DNA of 64,000 nucleotides from Methylobacter sp. KS41 (GCA_002862125.1 PHSP01000001.1:1584501-1648500), one strand, 5' to 3'; positions 1 to 12,628 are shown, counted from the stretch's first letter. Notes: generated by a model from the sequence alone, not told the origin. Numbers and translations: made by a program.

Positions 1-140
1 GCTTGCATGGGACTACTTGCAACAGGTAGAAACAATTAAGGTGCGAATTACAAGGGCTTAAACTACTTTATGGGTTAGAGTGGGAACGCCTGAAACAGCG
101 GTTTATATTCTTGAAATGAATATTGAGTATCTTCATAATC

Positions 141-210
141 GAGGTAGAACAGCCAGTTACCCGACTGCCCCCTCACAGATCCCTGCGTGCGGAATTACCG
201 CACAAGGCTC
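141..210 (-). ncRNA. Group II intron domains V and VI
   Basis: On the minus strand, bases 210-178 fold as domain V: GAGCC opens the stem, a GTGCGG/CCGCAC upper helix is closed by a short loop, and a two-base CG bulge sits on the 3' side. Bases 176-141 then form a second stem (GAGG pairing with CCTC) that fits domain VI with its branch-point adenosine. Domain V is the catalytic core, so its preservation supports a splicing-competent intron. The fold was made by eye. Confidence 0.75.
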
Positions 211-249
211 TTCAAAACTGCTCACTTGCACACGGTACAGATTAAGCCC

Positions 250-1536
250 TCAGAAAGCATGACAGATTCGCGGTTTGACGATTCCAAAGTGTTTTACCAG
301 TTCTTTAAACCCTTCCCAATTGTAGCTCTTGCGCTGTGAGCGCCGATTCAGCCATTTGAAAAGAGCTTGCGTAACACGATAAACAAAGCAGCCTAAACTC
401 TTGTAGTTACCTATGATTCCGTAGTAATTATAATATCCACGTAATTTCCTGTTTAACATTGCAAACAGAATGTTCTTGGGTAACAGACTCGATTTCTTAA
501 GCCACACTTTAAAATTTGCCAATGATGCGTACAATTTCTCTCGTGAAGTACGCCGCTTTATAATCGGAATACGTGACCGATTCTTAATATGACGATTTAC
601 TCCCCAGCGAAACTCAAACCCTAGAAAATCAAAACTCGATCCATTTCTTATCTTGCAGCGACTGAAAACCAACAGATGGGTTTTATTTTCCGCTACTTCC
701 AAGTTAAATTTATTGAGTCTTTTCTCTAAGGCTTCGTAGAAACGTTGCGCATCATTTTCATATTCAAAAGCACAAACAAAATCATCCGCATAACGACAGA
801 GATAAACCTGTCCTCGGCAATGCGTTTGTACTGTTTCATAAAACCAAACATCCAGCACCGTGTGAAGATAAATATTAGCCAAAATTGGCGATACCACTCC
901 ACCTTGCGGCGTACCCGTTAGCGGGCAAATGACCTGCCCTTTATCAAGTATGCCTGCCTTCAGCCATTTCCAAATCAGATTCAAGAAGGCTTTGTCATCT
1001 ATTCGCTTTCCCAACATTTCCATCAATAGATCATGGTCTATATTGTTGAAAAAGCCTTTAATATCAGCCTCAACAAGGTAGTGATACCGTCCAAACATGA
1101 GCGCCTGTGACAAATCCTTGACCGCTTTAAGCGCACCTGTATTGGGCCGATAACCATAACTACAGCCTAGAAAATCCTGCTCGTAGATTGCCTCTAAAAT
1201 CTTAGCTACTGCTAATTGCAACAGCTTATCTGCTAGTGCAGGTATTCCTAGAGGGCGTAACTTCCCGCCCAGCTTCGGAATATACTTTCTAAGCACCAAC
1301 TTAGTCCGATACGTCTTTCCTTTGATTTGCTCAACCAACTGTTCAATATTGCCGATGAGATGCTCTTCGTACATCCGAGCATCGATGCGATCTACACCCG
1401 CACTTGCTTTCTTGTTGACAAACCCCCAACACCAAAACAAGAATCCAACCGTTAGTAAGCCAAACAAATTCCGAAATCGGTAAGTCTTATCTTGTACCGC
1501 TTTATTGGCTATTCCCCGCAGTGAGGTTTGCTCCAT
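250..1536 (-). CDS. ltrA: Group II intron reverse transcriptase/maturase
   Basis: The 428-residue intron-encoded protein should help its own intron RNA fold and splice, and copy it into DNA during retrohoming. Reverse-transcriptase landmarks run in order: GVDRI near 47-51, the R-x-L-G-I-P block near 94-99, YRPN near 129-132, TPQGG near 209-213 and the catalytic YADD at 249-252. An X (maturase) domain follows, with the RGYYNYYG stretch. The protein ends soon after the X domain, so a C-terminal HNH endonuclease is absent, as in several bacterial lineages. The frame is intact, suggesting a recently active element. ltrA is the generic family name. Confidence 0.9.
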   Translation of the reverse strand: MEQTSLRGIANKAVQDKTYRFRNLFGLLTVGFLFWCWGFVNKKASAGVDRIDARMYEEHLIGNIEQLVEQIKGKTYRTKLVLRKYIPKLGGKLRPLGIPALADKLLQLAVAKILEAIYEQDFLGCSYGYRPNTGALKAVKDLSQALMFGRYHYLVEADIKGFFNNIDHDLLMEMLGKRIDDKAFLNLIWKWLKAGILDKGQVICPLTGTPQGGVVSPILANIYLHTVLDVWFYETVQTHCRGQVYLCRYADDFVCAFEYENDAQRFYEALEKRLNKFNLEVAENKTHLLVFSRCKIRNGSSFDFLGFEFRWGVNRHIKNRSRIPIIKRRTSREKLYASLANFKVWLKKSSLLPKNILFAMLNRKLRGYYNYYGIIGNYKSLGCFVYRVTQALFKWLNRRSQRKSYNWEGFKELVKHFGIVKPRICHAF

Positions 1537-2162
1537 TTATCCAATCCGTCATGTTCGGTAAGAGTTGCCTTTGCGGGCTACACAGTTTTGTACATCCCTT
1601 CCCCAATGTACGCGGCTTTCCCGCGCTCAGAGTACTATGAATGTATCTGACTCCCTTCCAGTCTTCAGCCACCCTTCTTTTAGTTGGGTAGGCTTACCTG
1701 CATAAACAAGATTCAGGTTTAGTCAACTTATCTTGTTACCAGGAACCAAGAGGGTCTCACAAGTTCTCATCATTTCTCTCTATACATGTCACGCTCTCTG
1801 ACACCGACAAACCCTCCAGAATCTCACCAAAATGATTCCTTAGTATTGGCTTCCATCATAACTAAAATGTCGCCGTTTGTTTTATAAACTAACGATGCTG
1901 AAATAGCTTCAGGGACGTGCAAGCCCCCTGTGACCTATACGGTTCTCTGTGTACGCTTCACCTATTTTGTTCGCATTAGTGTAGCCATATAGCCACATCA
2001 ATACTCCGCCAAAGGTGCAACACTCGATACTGGTGGCTGGTTAGGCCTTTGAACTCATTCCCTTGAGTTCCAGACAAGGACTTTCACCTTGCAAGAAATG
2101 ACAAGCTTAGCTTGTCGCACAGTTATTGTTTTATATGCTTGTACTTGGCGAAAAATTAAAGT

Positions 2163-2231
2163 TTGGCACACGCCTTGGTACACACTTTTGATATGCTTAC
2201 ATGATACACGACGGGACTGATTGAGAAAACA
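2163..2231 (+). repeat. Dispersed repeat copy A (GGTACAC-type)
   Basis: A 69-base stretch with two GG(C/T)ACAC-type boxes. It aligns without gaps to 11231-11299 in the same orientation, with about 45 of the first 60 bases identical. Both copies contain TTGGTACAC and GCTTACATGATA. Paired TGTACCA boxes of this kind are often seen beside integrase genes of integrated elements, which is from general knowledge and not proof. No integrase gene is present, so this is probably a scar. Confidence 0.6.
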
Positions 2232-2240
2232 GCGGCGCAA

Positions 2241-2784
2241 AAATGCCGAAAATTAATTAATGATATTGGCATTGACTGCCAAAAGATAGGGCTGCTATTT
2301 TTCGATAAAGAATTTGATTCTTGAGACAATTTCTAACGAGGCTTTGCCTCAGACCAACCAGTCGTGGCTGGTGCTAAATAGTCTTGGAAGGGCTCCGCTG
2401 GCGCTGGTATTAGATCGCTGGGCAATCAGACTTTCATTAAGATTAAAAGCGCAGCCCCGCTGTAATCTCTCAAAACGTCGCCGTAATAATCTAAAAACAG
2501 GTTACGCTGGAAGCCGAAAGCATTGGCCGGATGTAGCTTAATAAGTATGTGCCGGGGCTTCAGGCCGAAGGCGGTTTCGTTTACTTCGTTCGCAAGCACT
2601 TGGGCTGCTCCTTCGCCTAGACGGCGGTAATTTCGCCCTTACTGCTGCTGAAATTCCAGAGAGGGTTACAGTCCCGAAAAGCAGAGCGACTCAAAGCGGG
2701 AGCGCCAAGGGAGCTTCTTGTACATTAATGAATGGAAAACAAAGATCAAGCCTAATGCTTCTGAAAACCTATGCGTAAGAAAAT
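2241..2784. other. Gene-poor stretch between repeat copy A and ispF
   Basis: About 540 bases without a convincing gene. A 75-codon open frame at 2314-2541 has no recognisable family feature or good ribosome site. Short hairpin-like strings occur (for example around 2336-2375 and 2560-2640) and the base composition is uneven, as in decayed mobile DNA. Nothing here could be identified. Confidence 0.4.
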
Positions 2785-3258
2785 TTATTTTTCAATCAAG
2801 ACAACCGCCTGAACCGCAATGCCTTCTTTGCGGCCTTCAAAGCCCAGCTTTTCCGTGGTGGTGGCTTTAACATTAATGCAGTCAACGTCCACATTCAAAT
2901 CATCGGCAATATTGCGGCGCATTTCTGCAATATAAGGAGCCATTTTGGGCGCTTGGGCTATGATGGTCATATCGGCGTTTACCATTCGATAGCCTTTGTC
3001 CTGCACGATGCGGTAAACATAACGCAATAATACCCGGCTATCCGCGCCTTTGAACTCCGGATCAGTATCGGGAAAATGCTTGCCTATATCGCCTAAAGCC
3101 GCCGCGCCCAGCAAGGCGTCACAGAGCGCATGCAGCACCACATCGCCATCCGAATGCGCTTCGAGACCTTGTTCATAGTCTATTTTTACACCGCCTAAAA
3201 TAACATTGCCGCCATCTTTAAAACGATGCACGTCGTAACCCATCCCCACTCTAATCAT
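2785..3258 (-). CDS. ispF: 2-C-methyl-D-erythritol 2,4-cyclodiphosphate synthase
   Basis: Fifth enzyme of the MEP isoprenoid pathway. It cyclises 4-diphosphocytidyl-methylerythritol 2-phosphate with loss of CMP. The 157 residues match the family length. Metal-binding D9-x-H11 sits in GYDVHRF at the N-terminus, followed by the [19 protein letters not shown] segment and a C-terminal [12 protein letters not shown] motif. The start codon overlaps the end of ispD by 8 bases, so the two are translationally coupled. It is the last gene of the housekeeping block. Confidence 0.97.
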   Translation of the reverse strand: MIRVGMGYDVHRFKDGGNVILGGVKIDYEQGLEAHSDGDVVLHALCDALLGAAALGDIGKHFPDTDPEFKGADSRVLLRYVYRIVQDKGYRMVNADMTIIAQAPKMAPYIAEMRRNIADDLNVDVDCINVKATTTEKLGFEGRKEGIAVQAVVLIEK

Positions 3259-3949
3259 TTTGATGCTCCATATAAAATTGCGCTAACGCCAGGTCTTCGG
3301 GCCGGGTAATTTTTATGTTATCCGGACGGCCTTCGACAATTTTTGGTTTTAAGCCCTGTAATTCAAGGGCGCTGGCTTCATCGGTTATGGCCGGATTGCC
3401 TTCTGCCGCTTCCAGCGCGCTTTTTAACAGGCCGTAGCGAAACATCTGCGGCGTTAAAGCACGCCAGATATGCGTTCTATCCAGGGTGCCGGCAATGCTG
3501 TCACCCTGGACATTTTTTAAGGTGTCGTGTGACGATAAGGCAAGAATTCCGCCTACTTCATCCTTTTGCAACGAGTCAATAAGATGGCGTATGTCCGACG
3601 CCGTGACACAGGGTCTGGCGGCATCATGCACCAGCACCCAGTCATCATCCGAGGCTAAGGCGCGTATTGATTTTAATGCGGAAAGCACGGAATCCGCACG
3701 CTCCTTGCCGCCTGCCGCGGTGATTATCCTTTCATGAGCAGACACTTCAAGTCCGGGCCAGTAAGGGTCCTCATTTGAAATAGCGACTGCGACAGCTGCA
3801 AAAACCCCGGCGCTTAATAAGCGCAATAAGGTATGCTCGATGACCGTTTTACCGGCAAGTTCCAGATATTGTTTGGGCCGGTCCGCATTCATGCGCTTGC
3901 CGACACCGGCGGCGGGAACAACAGCCCAGAAATTAATTGAATGGGTCAT
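3251..3949 (-). CDS. ispD: 2-C-methyl-D-erythritol 4-phosphate cytidylyltransferase
   Basis: Third MEP-pathway enzyme, transferring CMP from CTP to methylerythritol phosphate. The 232-residue protein has the nucleotide-binding [10 protein letters not shown] near the N-terminus, PKQYLEL, and the HDAARP motif that is characteristic of IspD. The C-terminal [13 protein letters not shown] is also typical. It is directly coupled to ispF. In many gammaproteobacteria ispD follows ftsB; here an ion-channel gene and a strong hairpin lie between them. Confidence 0.97.
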   Translation of the reverse strand: MTHSINFWAVVPAAGVGKRMNADRPKQYLELAGKTVIEHTLLRLLSAGVFAAVAVAISNEDPYWPGLEVSAHERIITAAGGKERADSVLSALKSIRALASDDDWVLVHDAARPCVTASDIRHLIDSLQKDEVGGILALSSHDTLKNVQGDSIAGTLDRTHIWRALTPQMFRYGLLKSALEAAEGNPAITDEASALELQGLKPKIVEGRPDNIKITRPEDLALAQFYMEHQND

Positions 3950-4033
3950 AAGGAAAATAATGATGAAAAAAGCATATTTCGTCTTTTATTTTGTGCGTCG
4001 GCTCAAGCTGCTGCCTGAACGCTCATGCAACTG

Positions 4034-4585
4034 TTAACCATCTTTGCCGGAGCCTGCCGACAACTGTTTTTCCAGTGCTTCCATGCGTTCGTGCAAGCGG
4101 GCCAACTCATGGAGAATCCGGTTTTCTTCCGTCTCGATACGGCTGGTCTCCTGTTCGATTTGACGCACGTCATGCCCCCATGTATCCATATTTTTGCCTA
4201 TCAGCGTCACTGACAATATTGCTGTAAACAACGAAAACAAAGCTAATCCGAACAAAATCAAGCCGGCCGACAGCAATCGCCCCAGAAATGAGGTAGGCAC
4301 CACGTCACCAAAACCCACATGAGTCATAGTGACCCAGGCAAACCATATCCCATCAAACAGAGAGTGAATATTGGAGTCCAGAATATACAGAATAAAACCG
4401 GAAGCAACGGTCACCGCAAATGCAAGAATCAGCAAATAAACCAGCGTTTGTTTTCCCATCAGGTCATTCAGCAGGTTTTTGAGTATTTTTAATGCTTCCG
4501 CAAGTATTGCTATAATTTTCATAAAATGTTTTTTGTTTTCAATAAAATGTTCGGTGGATAACTGGTTGGCGCTCTTATAATCCAT
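4034..4585 (-). CDS. Two-helix ion channel, potassium-channel-like
   Basis: A 183-residue membrane protein with two hydrophobic segments (about 47-69 and 103-127) flanking a pore loop. The filter is THVGFGD at 88-94, a variant of TVGYGD with an extra His after the first Thr. The C-terminal 45 residues are charged and predicted coiled coil, which could mediate tetramer assembly. No RCK or cyclic-nucleotide domain is present. The start is uncertain: residues 1-21 are hydrophilic and Met22 is an alternative, and neither has a clear ribosome site. It is separated from ftsB by a strong hairpin, so it may be transcribed on its own with ispD. Confidence 0.75.
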   Translation of the reverse strand: MDYKSANQLSTEHFIENKKHFMKIIAILAEALKILKNLLNDLMGKQTLVYLLILAFAVTVASGFILYILDSNIHSLFDGIWFAWVTMTHVGFGDVVPTSFLGRLLSAGLILFGLALFSLFTAILSVTLIGKNMDTWGHDVRQIEQETSRIETEENRILHELARLHERMEALEKQLSAGSGKDG

Positions 4586-4631
4586 CGGCTATGTGTCATA
4601 GCGGCGGCACCCGCAGGAACCATGAAAAAGA

Positions 4632-4680
4632 AAAGGCGCAAGACTAAAAGTGCTATTTTCACTTTTAGTCTTGCGCCTTT
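4632..4680. terminator. Strong bidirectional hairpin, terminator-like
   Basis: Perfect 21-base inverted repeat (4632-4652 and 4660-4680) around a 7-base loop. The outer ends are AAAGG and CCTTT. It lies between ftsB and the ion-channel gene and probably ends the pyrG-kdsA-eno-ftsB transcript. The arm core GGCGCAAG recurs in the hairpin at 5131-5159. Confidence 0.7.
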
Positions 4681-4695
4681 AGCCTGCCTTCAATT

Positions 4696-4971
4696 TCACT
4701 CAAGAACCTGAAAAAACGTCTCGCCCTCTCTAATCATCCCTAATTCATCTCTGGCTCGTTCTTCCAGCGCTTCCTGTCCTTTTCTCAAGTCCTCTACTTC
4801 AGCGTAAAGCGCTTCATTACGCTCCCTTTTTTCTTCTACCTGTTCCTTAAGATCATCAAGGCGCTGTTGATCGGCTTTTATCTCTTCAATGCCGCCATCG
4901 CCATACCATAATCGGTATTGCAGAAGAATTACCAACAGAAAAATGATTGCAAGAAGAATTTTCATATTCAT
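4696..4971 (-). CDS. ftsB: Cell division protein FtsB
   Basis: Small bitopic septum protein that forms the FtsQ-FtsB-FtsL complex and helps recruit and activate the FtsW/FtsI synthase. The 91 residues show a short cytoplasmic tail, one membrane helix (about 4-20), a periplasmic coiled coil rich in E/K/R (about 28-70) and the family motif ARDELGMIREGETFFQV near the C-terminus. Position next to eno and upstream of ispD is the standard gammaproteobacterial arrangement. Confidence 0.93.
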   Translation of the reverse strand: MNMKILLAIIFLLVILLQYRLWYGDGGIEEIKADQQRLDDLKEQVEEKRERNEALYAEVEDLRKGQEALEERARDELGMIREGETFFQVLE

Positions 4972-4991
4972 AAAGATGACGGCTTAAATTC

Positions 4992-5115
4992 GAATTAAGA
5001 GCTAGGCATATAACGAGCAGTAAACAAGCCCTCTCCAGTGGAAGAGGGTTGGGTGAGGGGAAATCAGACAAACATAATTTTTTGATTTCATTGTCTCAAA
5101 TTGAGCTCTTAATTC
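4992..5115. repeat. MITE-like inverted-repeat element
   Basis: A 124-base element bounded by perfect 12-base inverted repeats: GAATTAAGAGCT at 4992-5003 and its complement at 5104-5115. The interior carries a palindromic CCCTCTCC...GAGAGGG-TTGGGTGAGGG core of a kind widely dispersed in bacterial genomes. It has no coding capacity and sits between ftsB and eno without disrupting either. No clear target duplication was seen. Confidence 0.55.
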
Positions 5116-5130
5116 ATCTTCAAAGTTAAT

Positions 5131-5159
5131 GGCGCAAGATGCTTTTTTGGCCTTGCGCC
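5131..5159. terminator. Hairpin downstream of eno
   Basis: GGCGCAAG at 5131-5138 pairs perfectly with CTTGCGCC at 5152-5159 across a 13-base loop, just past the eno stop. On the minus strand it lacks a T-run, so it may be a weak terminator or processing site rather than a full stop before ftsB. Confidence 0.4.
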
Positions 5160-5175
5160 TTTATGCCTTAAAATT

Positions 5176-8929
<3,754 letters not shown>

Positions 8930-9507
8930 TTAGAAAGTATGGATTTCAGGGGATAACTATTGGCAGCTCAAGCATATCCCGCTCATTTTAATCGACAATG
9001 CGCTTGCCGTCATTGTCTTTATTCAGGCGAAAGCTCAAAAAGGCGCAAGCAACAAGCCAGATTTATAAATCCGGATGAGGCCAGCAACACTGTTTGCAAG
9101 GTTTCATCGCCGTCCGGACAAAACCGTCATAAATCCAATATGTGATTTGGAGTCAATGGATTAAGCCTGACTAAAATTGCTGGAAAAGCTTGGACTCTCT
9201 TTTGCCGGAACAGAAAAATTATCCACGGGCGCGACATTAAGGAACGCGCGCAAAATAAGTTGAGCATCTGTAGCAGCGAATCCATTCGCCATGGGCGGAT
9301 AAATCCACCCCAGAGCTTAAGCCCAATAGACATCTTGGCGTGCAGGTTTTTTTTGAAAACAAACGTTGCTCAACTTATTGCGTGCATGCATGTTCCCAAG
9401 TTGCTTTCTTACAAAGAAACTGTGCATTATTTAGGATCCATCAGCAATACTAAAAGCGCCGTGAAAAAAGCTTCTGAAGTATTAAGGCAGCCGGGCAGAG
9501 GTTGTTC
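8930..9507. other. Intergenic stretch upstream of pyrG
   Basis: About 580 bases presumably holding the pyrG promoter. It also contains the inverted-repeat element at 9246-9385. Open frames across it (for example 9260-9538 plus, 9127-9333 minus) cross the element and show no family features, so no gene is called. Confidence 0.5.
9246..9385. repeat. MITE-like element with imperfect inverted repeats
   Basis: The ends GCGCGCAAAATAAGTTGAGCA (split here: GCGCGC then AAAATAAGTTGAGCA) at 9246-9266 and the complementary arm at 9367-9385 match apart from one inserted base and one mismatch. Internal sub-palindromes GCGAATCCATTCGC and GGCGGATAAATCCACC are present. The element is about 140 bases, noncoding, and lies between pyrG and the decayed restriction locus. 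It resembles short nonautonomous elements. Confidence 0.55.
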
Positions 9508-9639
9508 TCATTGCACCGCTGCGTACCAAACAACCTGATTAAAGCTTGTCAGGCAAAATAAGTCCAAAGTTTCACGCTTTCGTCTCATCCTCTCTTTGCA
9601 GGTTCGTAGAATGCGGTAAACGAAGTGAAACACATCGTT

Positions 9640-10584
9640 CGCGGTAAACGGAGTAGGCTTCCTGTAGATTTTTATAGACATTACCGTAATCGACAATAAG
9701 GCTATTTTCCTTTTCATCGTCATAAACCCTGTTAGCGCGGGCGATGGTTTGTACCAGCATATGTCCTTTAATGGGCTTATCAAGATACTCCGTCGATACG
9801 GGCGGCACATCAAAACCGGTGATCCACATTGCGCAGACGATAGCCAAACGAAAAGGATTATTTTCGTCCTTAAACTCCGTTTCCAGATTTCGCTCCACCA
9901 TTTTCTCGCGATGTTTCTCAATGTCAAGCCCAGCTTGGCAAGCTTTTGAATCTCGTTTTGTTCGCTGCTCACCACTATGCAAACTTCGGTTTCTTCAACC
10001 CGTTTCAAATGATGTTTGAGTTTAAGCTCTTCTTGCTGATCTTCAGCTTTGCCAATGCGCTGTTTCAATTCGTCCATGTATTCAGTCCAATATTTCATCA
10101 CCAGATTATCCTGAAGCGGTTCGCCGACCTGGCTTTTTGTGTACTGGTTTTGATAGGCGTTGATCGCGCCGTTTAATTCACGCAGCAGTTTTCCTTGTTC
10201 ATCCAACTGCTTCTTTCCTGCGCTGTCTTTTTTGTCCAGGGCTTTTTTAGCGGCATCCAGTTGGGTTTTGCAACCTTCCAGCAAACCCGTCAGCGTGGCG
10301 GCGGGATTTTCAAAACGGCTCAACAAAGCATGACAGGCGGTATAATCAGCGTCATCGGCAATGCTTAATCGCTGCGCCAGTTCGACTTGTGCCTCGCTAA
10401 AATCCAATGCCGGATTATTGGCGATGCTATCAGCGTATTGTTTCCTCAAGGCGTTGATCGCTTCGGCCAGATTGATGGCTTGTTCGATGGCCTGCGCTTG
10501 CAGTTGCTTGGCGGCGTCGCTAATCGCTTGCGGGTCGCCGCGATAGGCGTTCATGATGGCGGTGAAGGTCAGCAACTGGCCGGG
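9640..10584 (-). pseudogene. Remnant of type I restriction subunit HsdR
   Basis: The minus strand encodes a central-to-C-terminal HsdR-like segment split over two frames. One frame carries TEVCIVVSSEQNEIQKLAK, and after a frameshift near 9935 the other continues GLDIEKHREKM...DENNPFRLAIVCAMWITGFDVP...YLDKPIKGHMLVQTIARANRVY. The second part is the conserved superfamily 2 helicase C-terminal region of HsdR. The N-terminal nuclease and Walker A region are missing, and the 3' end degenerates. It is fused directly to an hsdM fragment, so the intervening genes were deleted. It cannot encode a working enzyme. Confidence 0.8.
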
Positions 10585-10950
10585 ATAGTTTTTCGGCAGG
10601 ATACCGGCCAGGCCGGCGTACTCTTCTTCAATCAGGCGCATCGCGGTATTGAGCGCTTCGCAAATGCCAACGCCTTCGGGCAGATTGGCGAGATAGTCGT
10701 ATTGCGACTGTTCCGGCATCAGCATGGCCCCTGCCGCCAAAAAGTGTTCTTTAGCGGGTTTTAGCTTGCCGCGCGGAGTTTCCGGCATCGCCGCTTCAAT
10801 CGCGGCTTTGGCTTGCTCGTAACGGTTTGCGCGTAACGCAACAGTATCAGGCCTAATACGAGGTCTTTATATTCCGCTGCGGTCAGCTTTGAATTAGCCC
10901 GCAGATTGTCGGCGCTGGCTCAGAGTTCGGTTTCAAGTTGTTTGATTTGT
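10585..10950 (-). pseudogene. Remnant of type I methylase subunit HsdM (N-terminus)
   Basis: Reading from about 10950 downward gives QLETEL-stop-ASADNLRANSKLTAAEYK, then LVLGLILLRYA. A one-base frameshift follows, then NRYEQAKAAIEAAMPETPRGKLKP...YDYLANLPEG...LAGILPKNY. This is the N-terminal helical region of HsdM. An in-frame TGA and the frameshift disable it. The S-adenosylmethionine-binding and NPPF parts are absent and the sequence runs straight into HsdR. A deletion between hsdM and hsdR, probably including hsdS, explains the join. Confidence 0.75.
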
Positions 10951-11423
10951 TGACTTTATGTTAATTGGCATATTTATTAAAGTCGATGTTAGCGCGGCTT
11001 AAACTTATGCGAGTTATAACGCTACAGCAAAATAACCGCTGGCGTGTTGGCTTCGTGAGCTACAACATTAAAGTCGTGAGCCTTGGCAACGGCAATTAAA
11101 AAAAGCAGCTATTTACGCGGCCTTAAGTTGGTTGGCGGGACTGGTAAGGACAACCTGAAACTGTATCTAAACCCACATTCAATTAGTAACAAACTGATTT
11201 ATTAGAAATTATTTAACTATACACTTATTAGTGGTACACGTATTGGTACACCTTTTTTGTGAGCTTACATGATAGACAATAGGACTAATTAAAAACATTT
11301 AGTACCCTTTGTATTACTTTAATAGCTCCGTCAAACCCAACGATAAAAAAATAACTTAATAGTGAGTAGCTCGCGAAGCTTTTGATTGTATTGTGGCTTT
11401 GGGTAGACCGCCATCATTAAGAG
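10951..11423. other. Gene-free stretch after the decayed restriction locus
   Basis: About 470 AT-rich bases. The only structured item is the dispersed repeat at 11231-11299. No open frame with family features was seen. It is likely the eroded flank of a former mobile island. Confidence 0.4.
11231..11299 (+). repeat. Dispersed repeat copy B (GGTACAC-type)
   Basis: Gapless match to 2163-2231 in the same orientation. It holds two GGTACAC boxes (GTGGTACACG, TTGGTACACC) and GCTTACATGATA. It borders the decayed hsdM/hsdR remnant just as copy A borders the group II intron. It is probably a scar of the same kind of element. No integrase is nearby. Confidence 0.6.
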
Positions 11424-11663
11424 TTAATGCTCCTTATTCTCTACCTTGGACCGGCATAAGCGGCGCTCAGTAATGTTTTTTACTCCGTCACAGATACTTG
11501 ACTCCTGATGTAGTAAAGCTCGGCATTCCGTGCGCAAATCACTATCCTGAATACTGTAACAGTAGGCTATCTCCTGGTGTTCAATGGCTTGGCAGTATGC
11601 CCGTTGATCAGGAGGTAGGTTGTAGCAGTTGGCGGCGGCAACCGCTACCAGAAGTAGGTTCAA
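11424..11663 (-). CDS. Small protein with three Cys-containing 23-residue repeats
   Basis: Unrecognised 79-residue protein. After a short hydrophobic N-terminus, Cys occurs at 13, 24, 35, 47, 58 and 70. This makes three tandem units of about 23 residues, each starting C-x(10 or 11)-C with a D/E-rich helix between. The pattern suggests disulfide-linked or metal-binding helical hairpins. The TTG start overlaps the stop of the ADP-ribosylglycohydrolase gene by 4 bases (TTGA), so it is likely translated from the same message. The N-terminus is too short to be a confident signal peptide. Confidence 0.6.
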   Translation of the reverse strand: MNLLLVAVAAANCYNLPPDQRAYCQAIEHQEIAYCYSIQDSDLRTECRALLHQESSICDGVKNITERRLCRSKVENKEH

Positions 11664-12595
11664 GCGCTGACCTCTATGCCCAGGTTCCGCATGCTATGTG
11701 ACTGCTGATAAAGTCGGTCTGCAAGTTCCTGAATCATCTCACGCATCGCCAACTGCTCTTTCCAGGCAGTAGGAATTCCAGCGCTGCCATAATACGCGCC
11801 AGCAATTTGCCCACAGACGGCCGCCGTGGTATCGGCATCATCGCCCAGATTGGCTGCCTTGAGAATGGCATCGCTGAACGTGTCGGTTGTCCAGAAACAC
11901 CATAGTGCCGCTTCCAGGCAGTCAACCACATAACCGGTACCTCGAATGTCGTGTTCCCTTTTAGTGCAATAGTTTCCGTTGGCAATCCCGGCGATCATGG
12001 GTGCATCAATAAGTGATTCGCTATCAGAAAACAATACTTGTTCTTTATCCTCGCCTGCCAAAGCACGGAGCATAAAACGACTGAACAAGCGGCAAGCATC
12101 GATACATTCATCTGCACCATGCGTTGTGCGTGAACTTTCCCCAGCAAACGCAACAGTTTGTTCACTCTCAGGATAATAAAACAACGGTACGGGTGCCAAG
12201 CGCATCAAGCTGCCATTACCGGCTGACCAGGCTTCCGTGGAACCAGCATAAGGATTATCGTGGGCTTTGTAACTGCGCAACGCACCGCTGACGGTGTTGC
12301 CAATATCAAAACAACGGCCGTTGCTGCTCAAATAACCTTCATCTTGCCAACGGCAGTAACGTTGCATTTGATCATCGGCATCAAATCCCCGTCTTTCCAG
12401 CAAGCTGGTCGCCAGGCACAAGGCCATGGAGGTGTCATCAGTCCATTCCCCTGGTTTAAGACGAAAAGGACCACCGCCGACCATATCGGAAATGGGGATA
12501 AAACTCCCTTTGGGTTTAAATTCCAGGGTGGTGCCAACCGCATCACCCACAGCCAGACCCAGCAGGCAGCCACGAAAACGATCTAAAGTATCCAT
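11660..12595 (-). CDS. ADP-ribosylglycohydrolase family protein
   Basis: The 311-residue protein is of the DraG/ARH fold, which removes ADP-ribose from modified proteins or small molecules using two Mg ions. Metal-ligand motifs are visible: GLAVGDAVG near 13-21, EWTDDTSMAL near 50-59 and, near the C-terminus, NLGDDADTTAAVCGQIAGAYYG. The ribosome site AAGGA lies ahead of the ATG. It sits in an operon with a Nudix hydrolase, which could act on released ADP-ribose. The true substrate cannot be told from the sequence. Confidence 0.9.
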   Translation of the reverse strand: MDTLDRFRGCLLGLAVGDAVGTTLEFKPKGSFIPISDMVGGGPFRLKPGEWTDDTSMALCLATSLLERRGFDADDQMQRYCRWQDEGYLSSNGRCFDIGNTVSGALRSYKAHDNPYAGSTEAWSAGNGSLMRLAPVPLFYYPESEQTVAFAGESSRTTHGADECIDACRLFSRFMLRALAGEDKEQVLFSDSESLIDAPMIAGIANGNYCTKREHDIRGTGYVVDCLEAALWCFWTTDTFSDAILKAANLGDDADTTAAVCGQIAGAYYGSAGIPTAWKEQLAMREMIQELADRLYQQSHSMRNLGIEVSA

Positions 12596-12628
12596 AATAT
12601 TTATCCTTATTGATGTTGGTTCGATTAT

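Larger units (their letters stand above)
138..2120 (-). mobile_element. Group II intron with internal maturase ORF
   Basis: Self-splicing retroelement of about 1.98 kb. The 5' end at 2120 reads GTGCGAC on the minus strand, the usual bacterial group II start. A reverse transcriptase/maturase ORF occupies the domain IV position. A domain V hairpin and a bulged domain VI stem follow it, and the 3' end (...CTCGAT) is placed near 138 within a few bases. The ends are called from consensus and folding by eye. The 5' exon sequence lies 43 bases from a dispersed repeat (2163-2231), so the host site looks like old mobile-element debris rather than a gene. The intron looks complete. Confidence 0.85.

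Noticed and set aside
2314-2541. 75-codon open frame before ispF
   Set aside because: No family motif, no good ribosome site, and it crosses hairpin-rich debris.
9260-9538. 92-codon plus-strand frame
   Set aside because: It starts inside the inverted-repeat element and has no recognisable domain.
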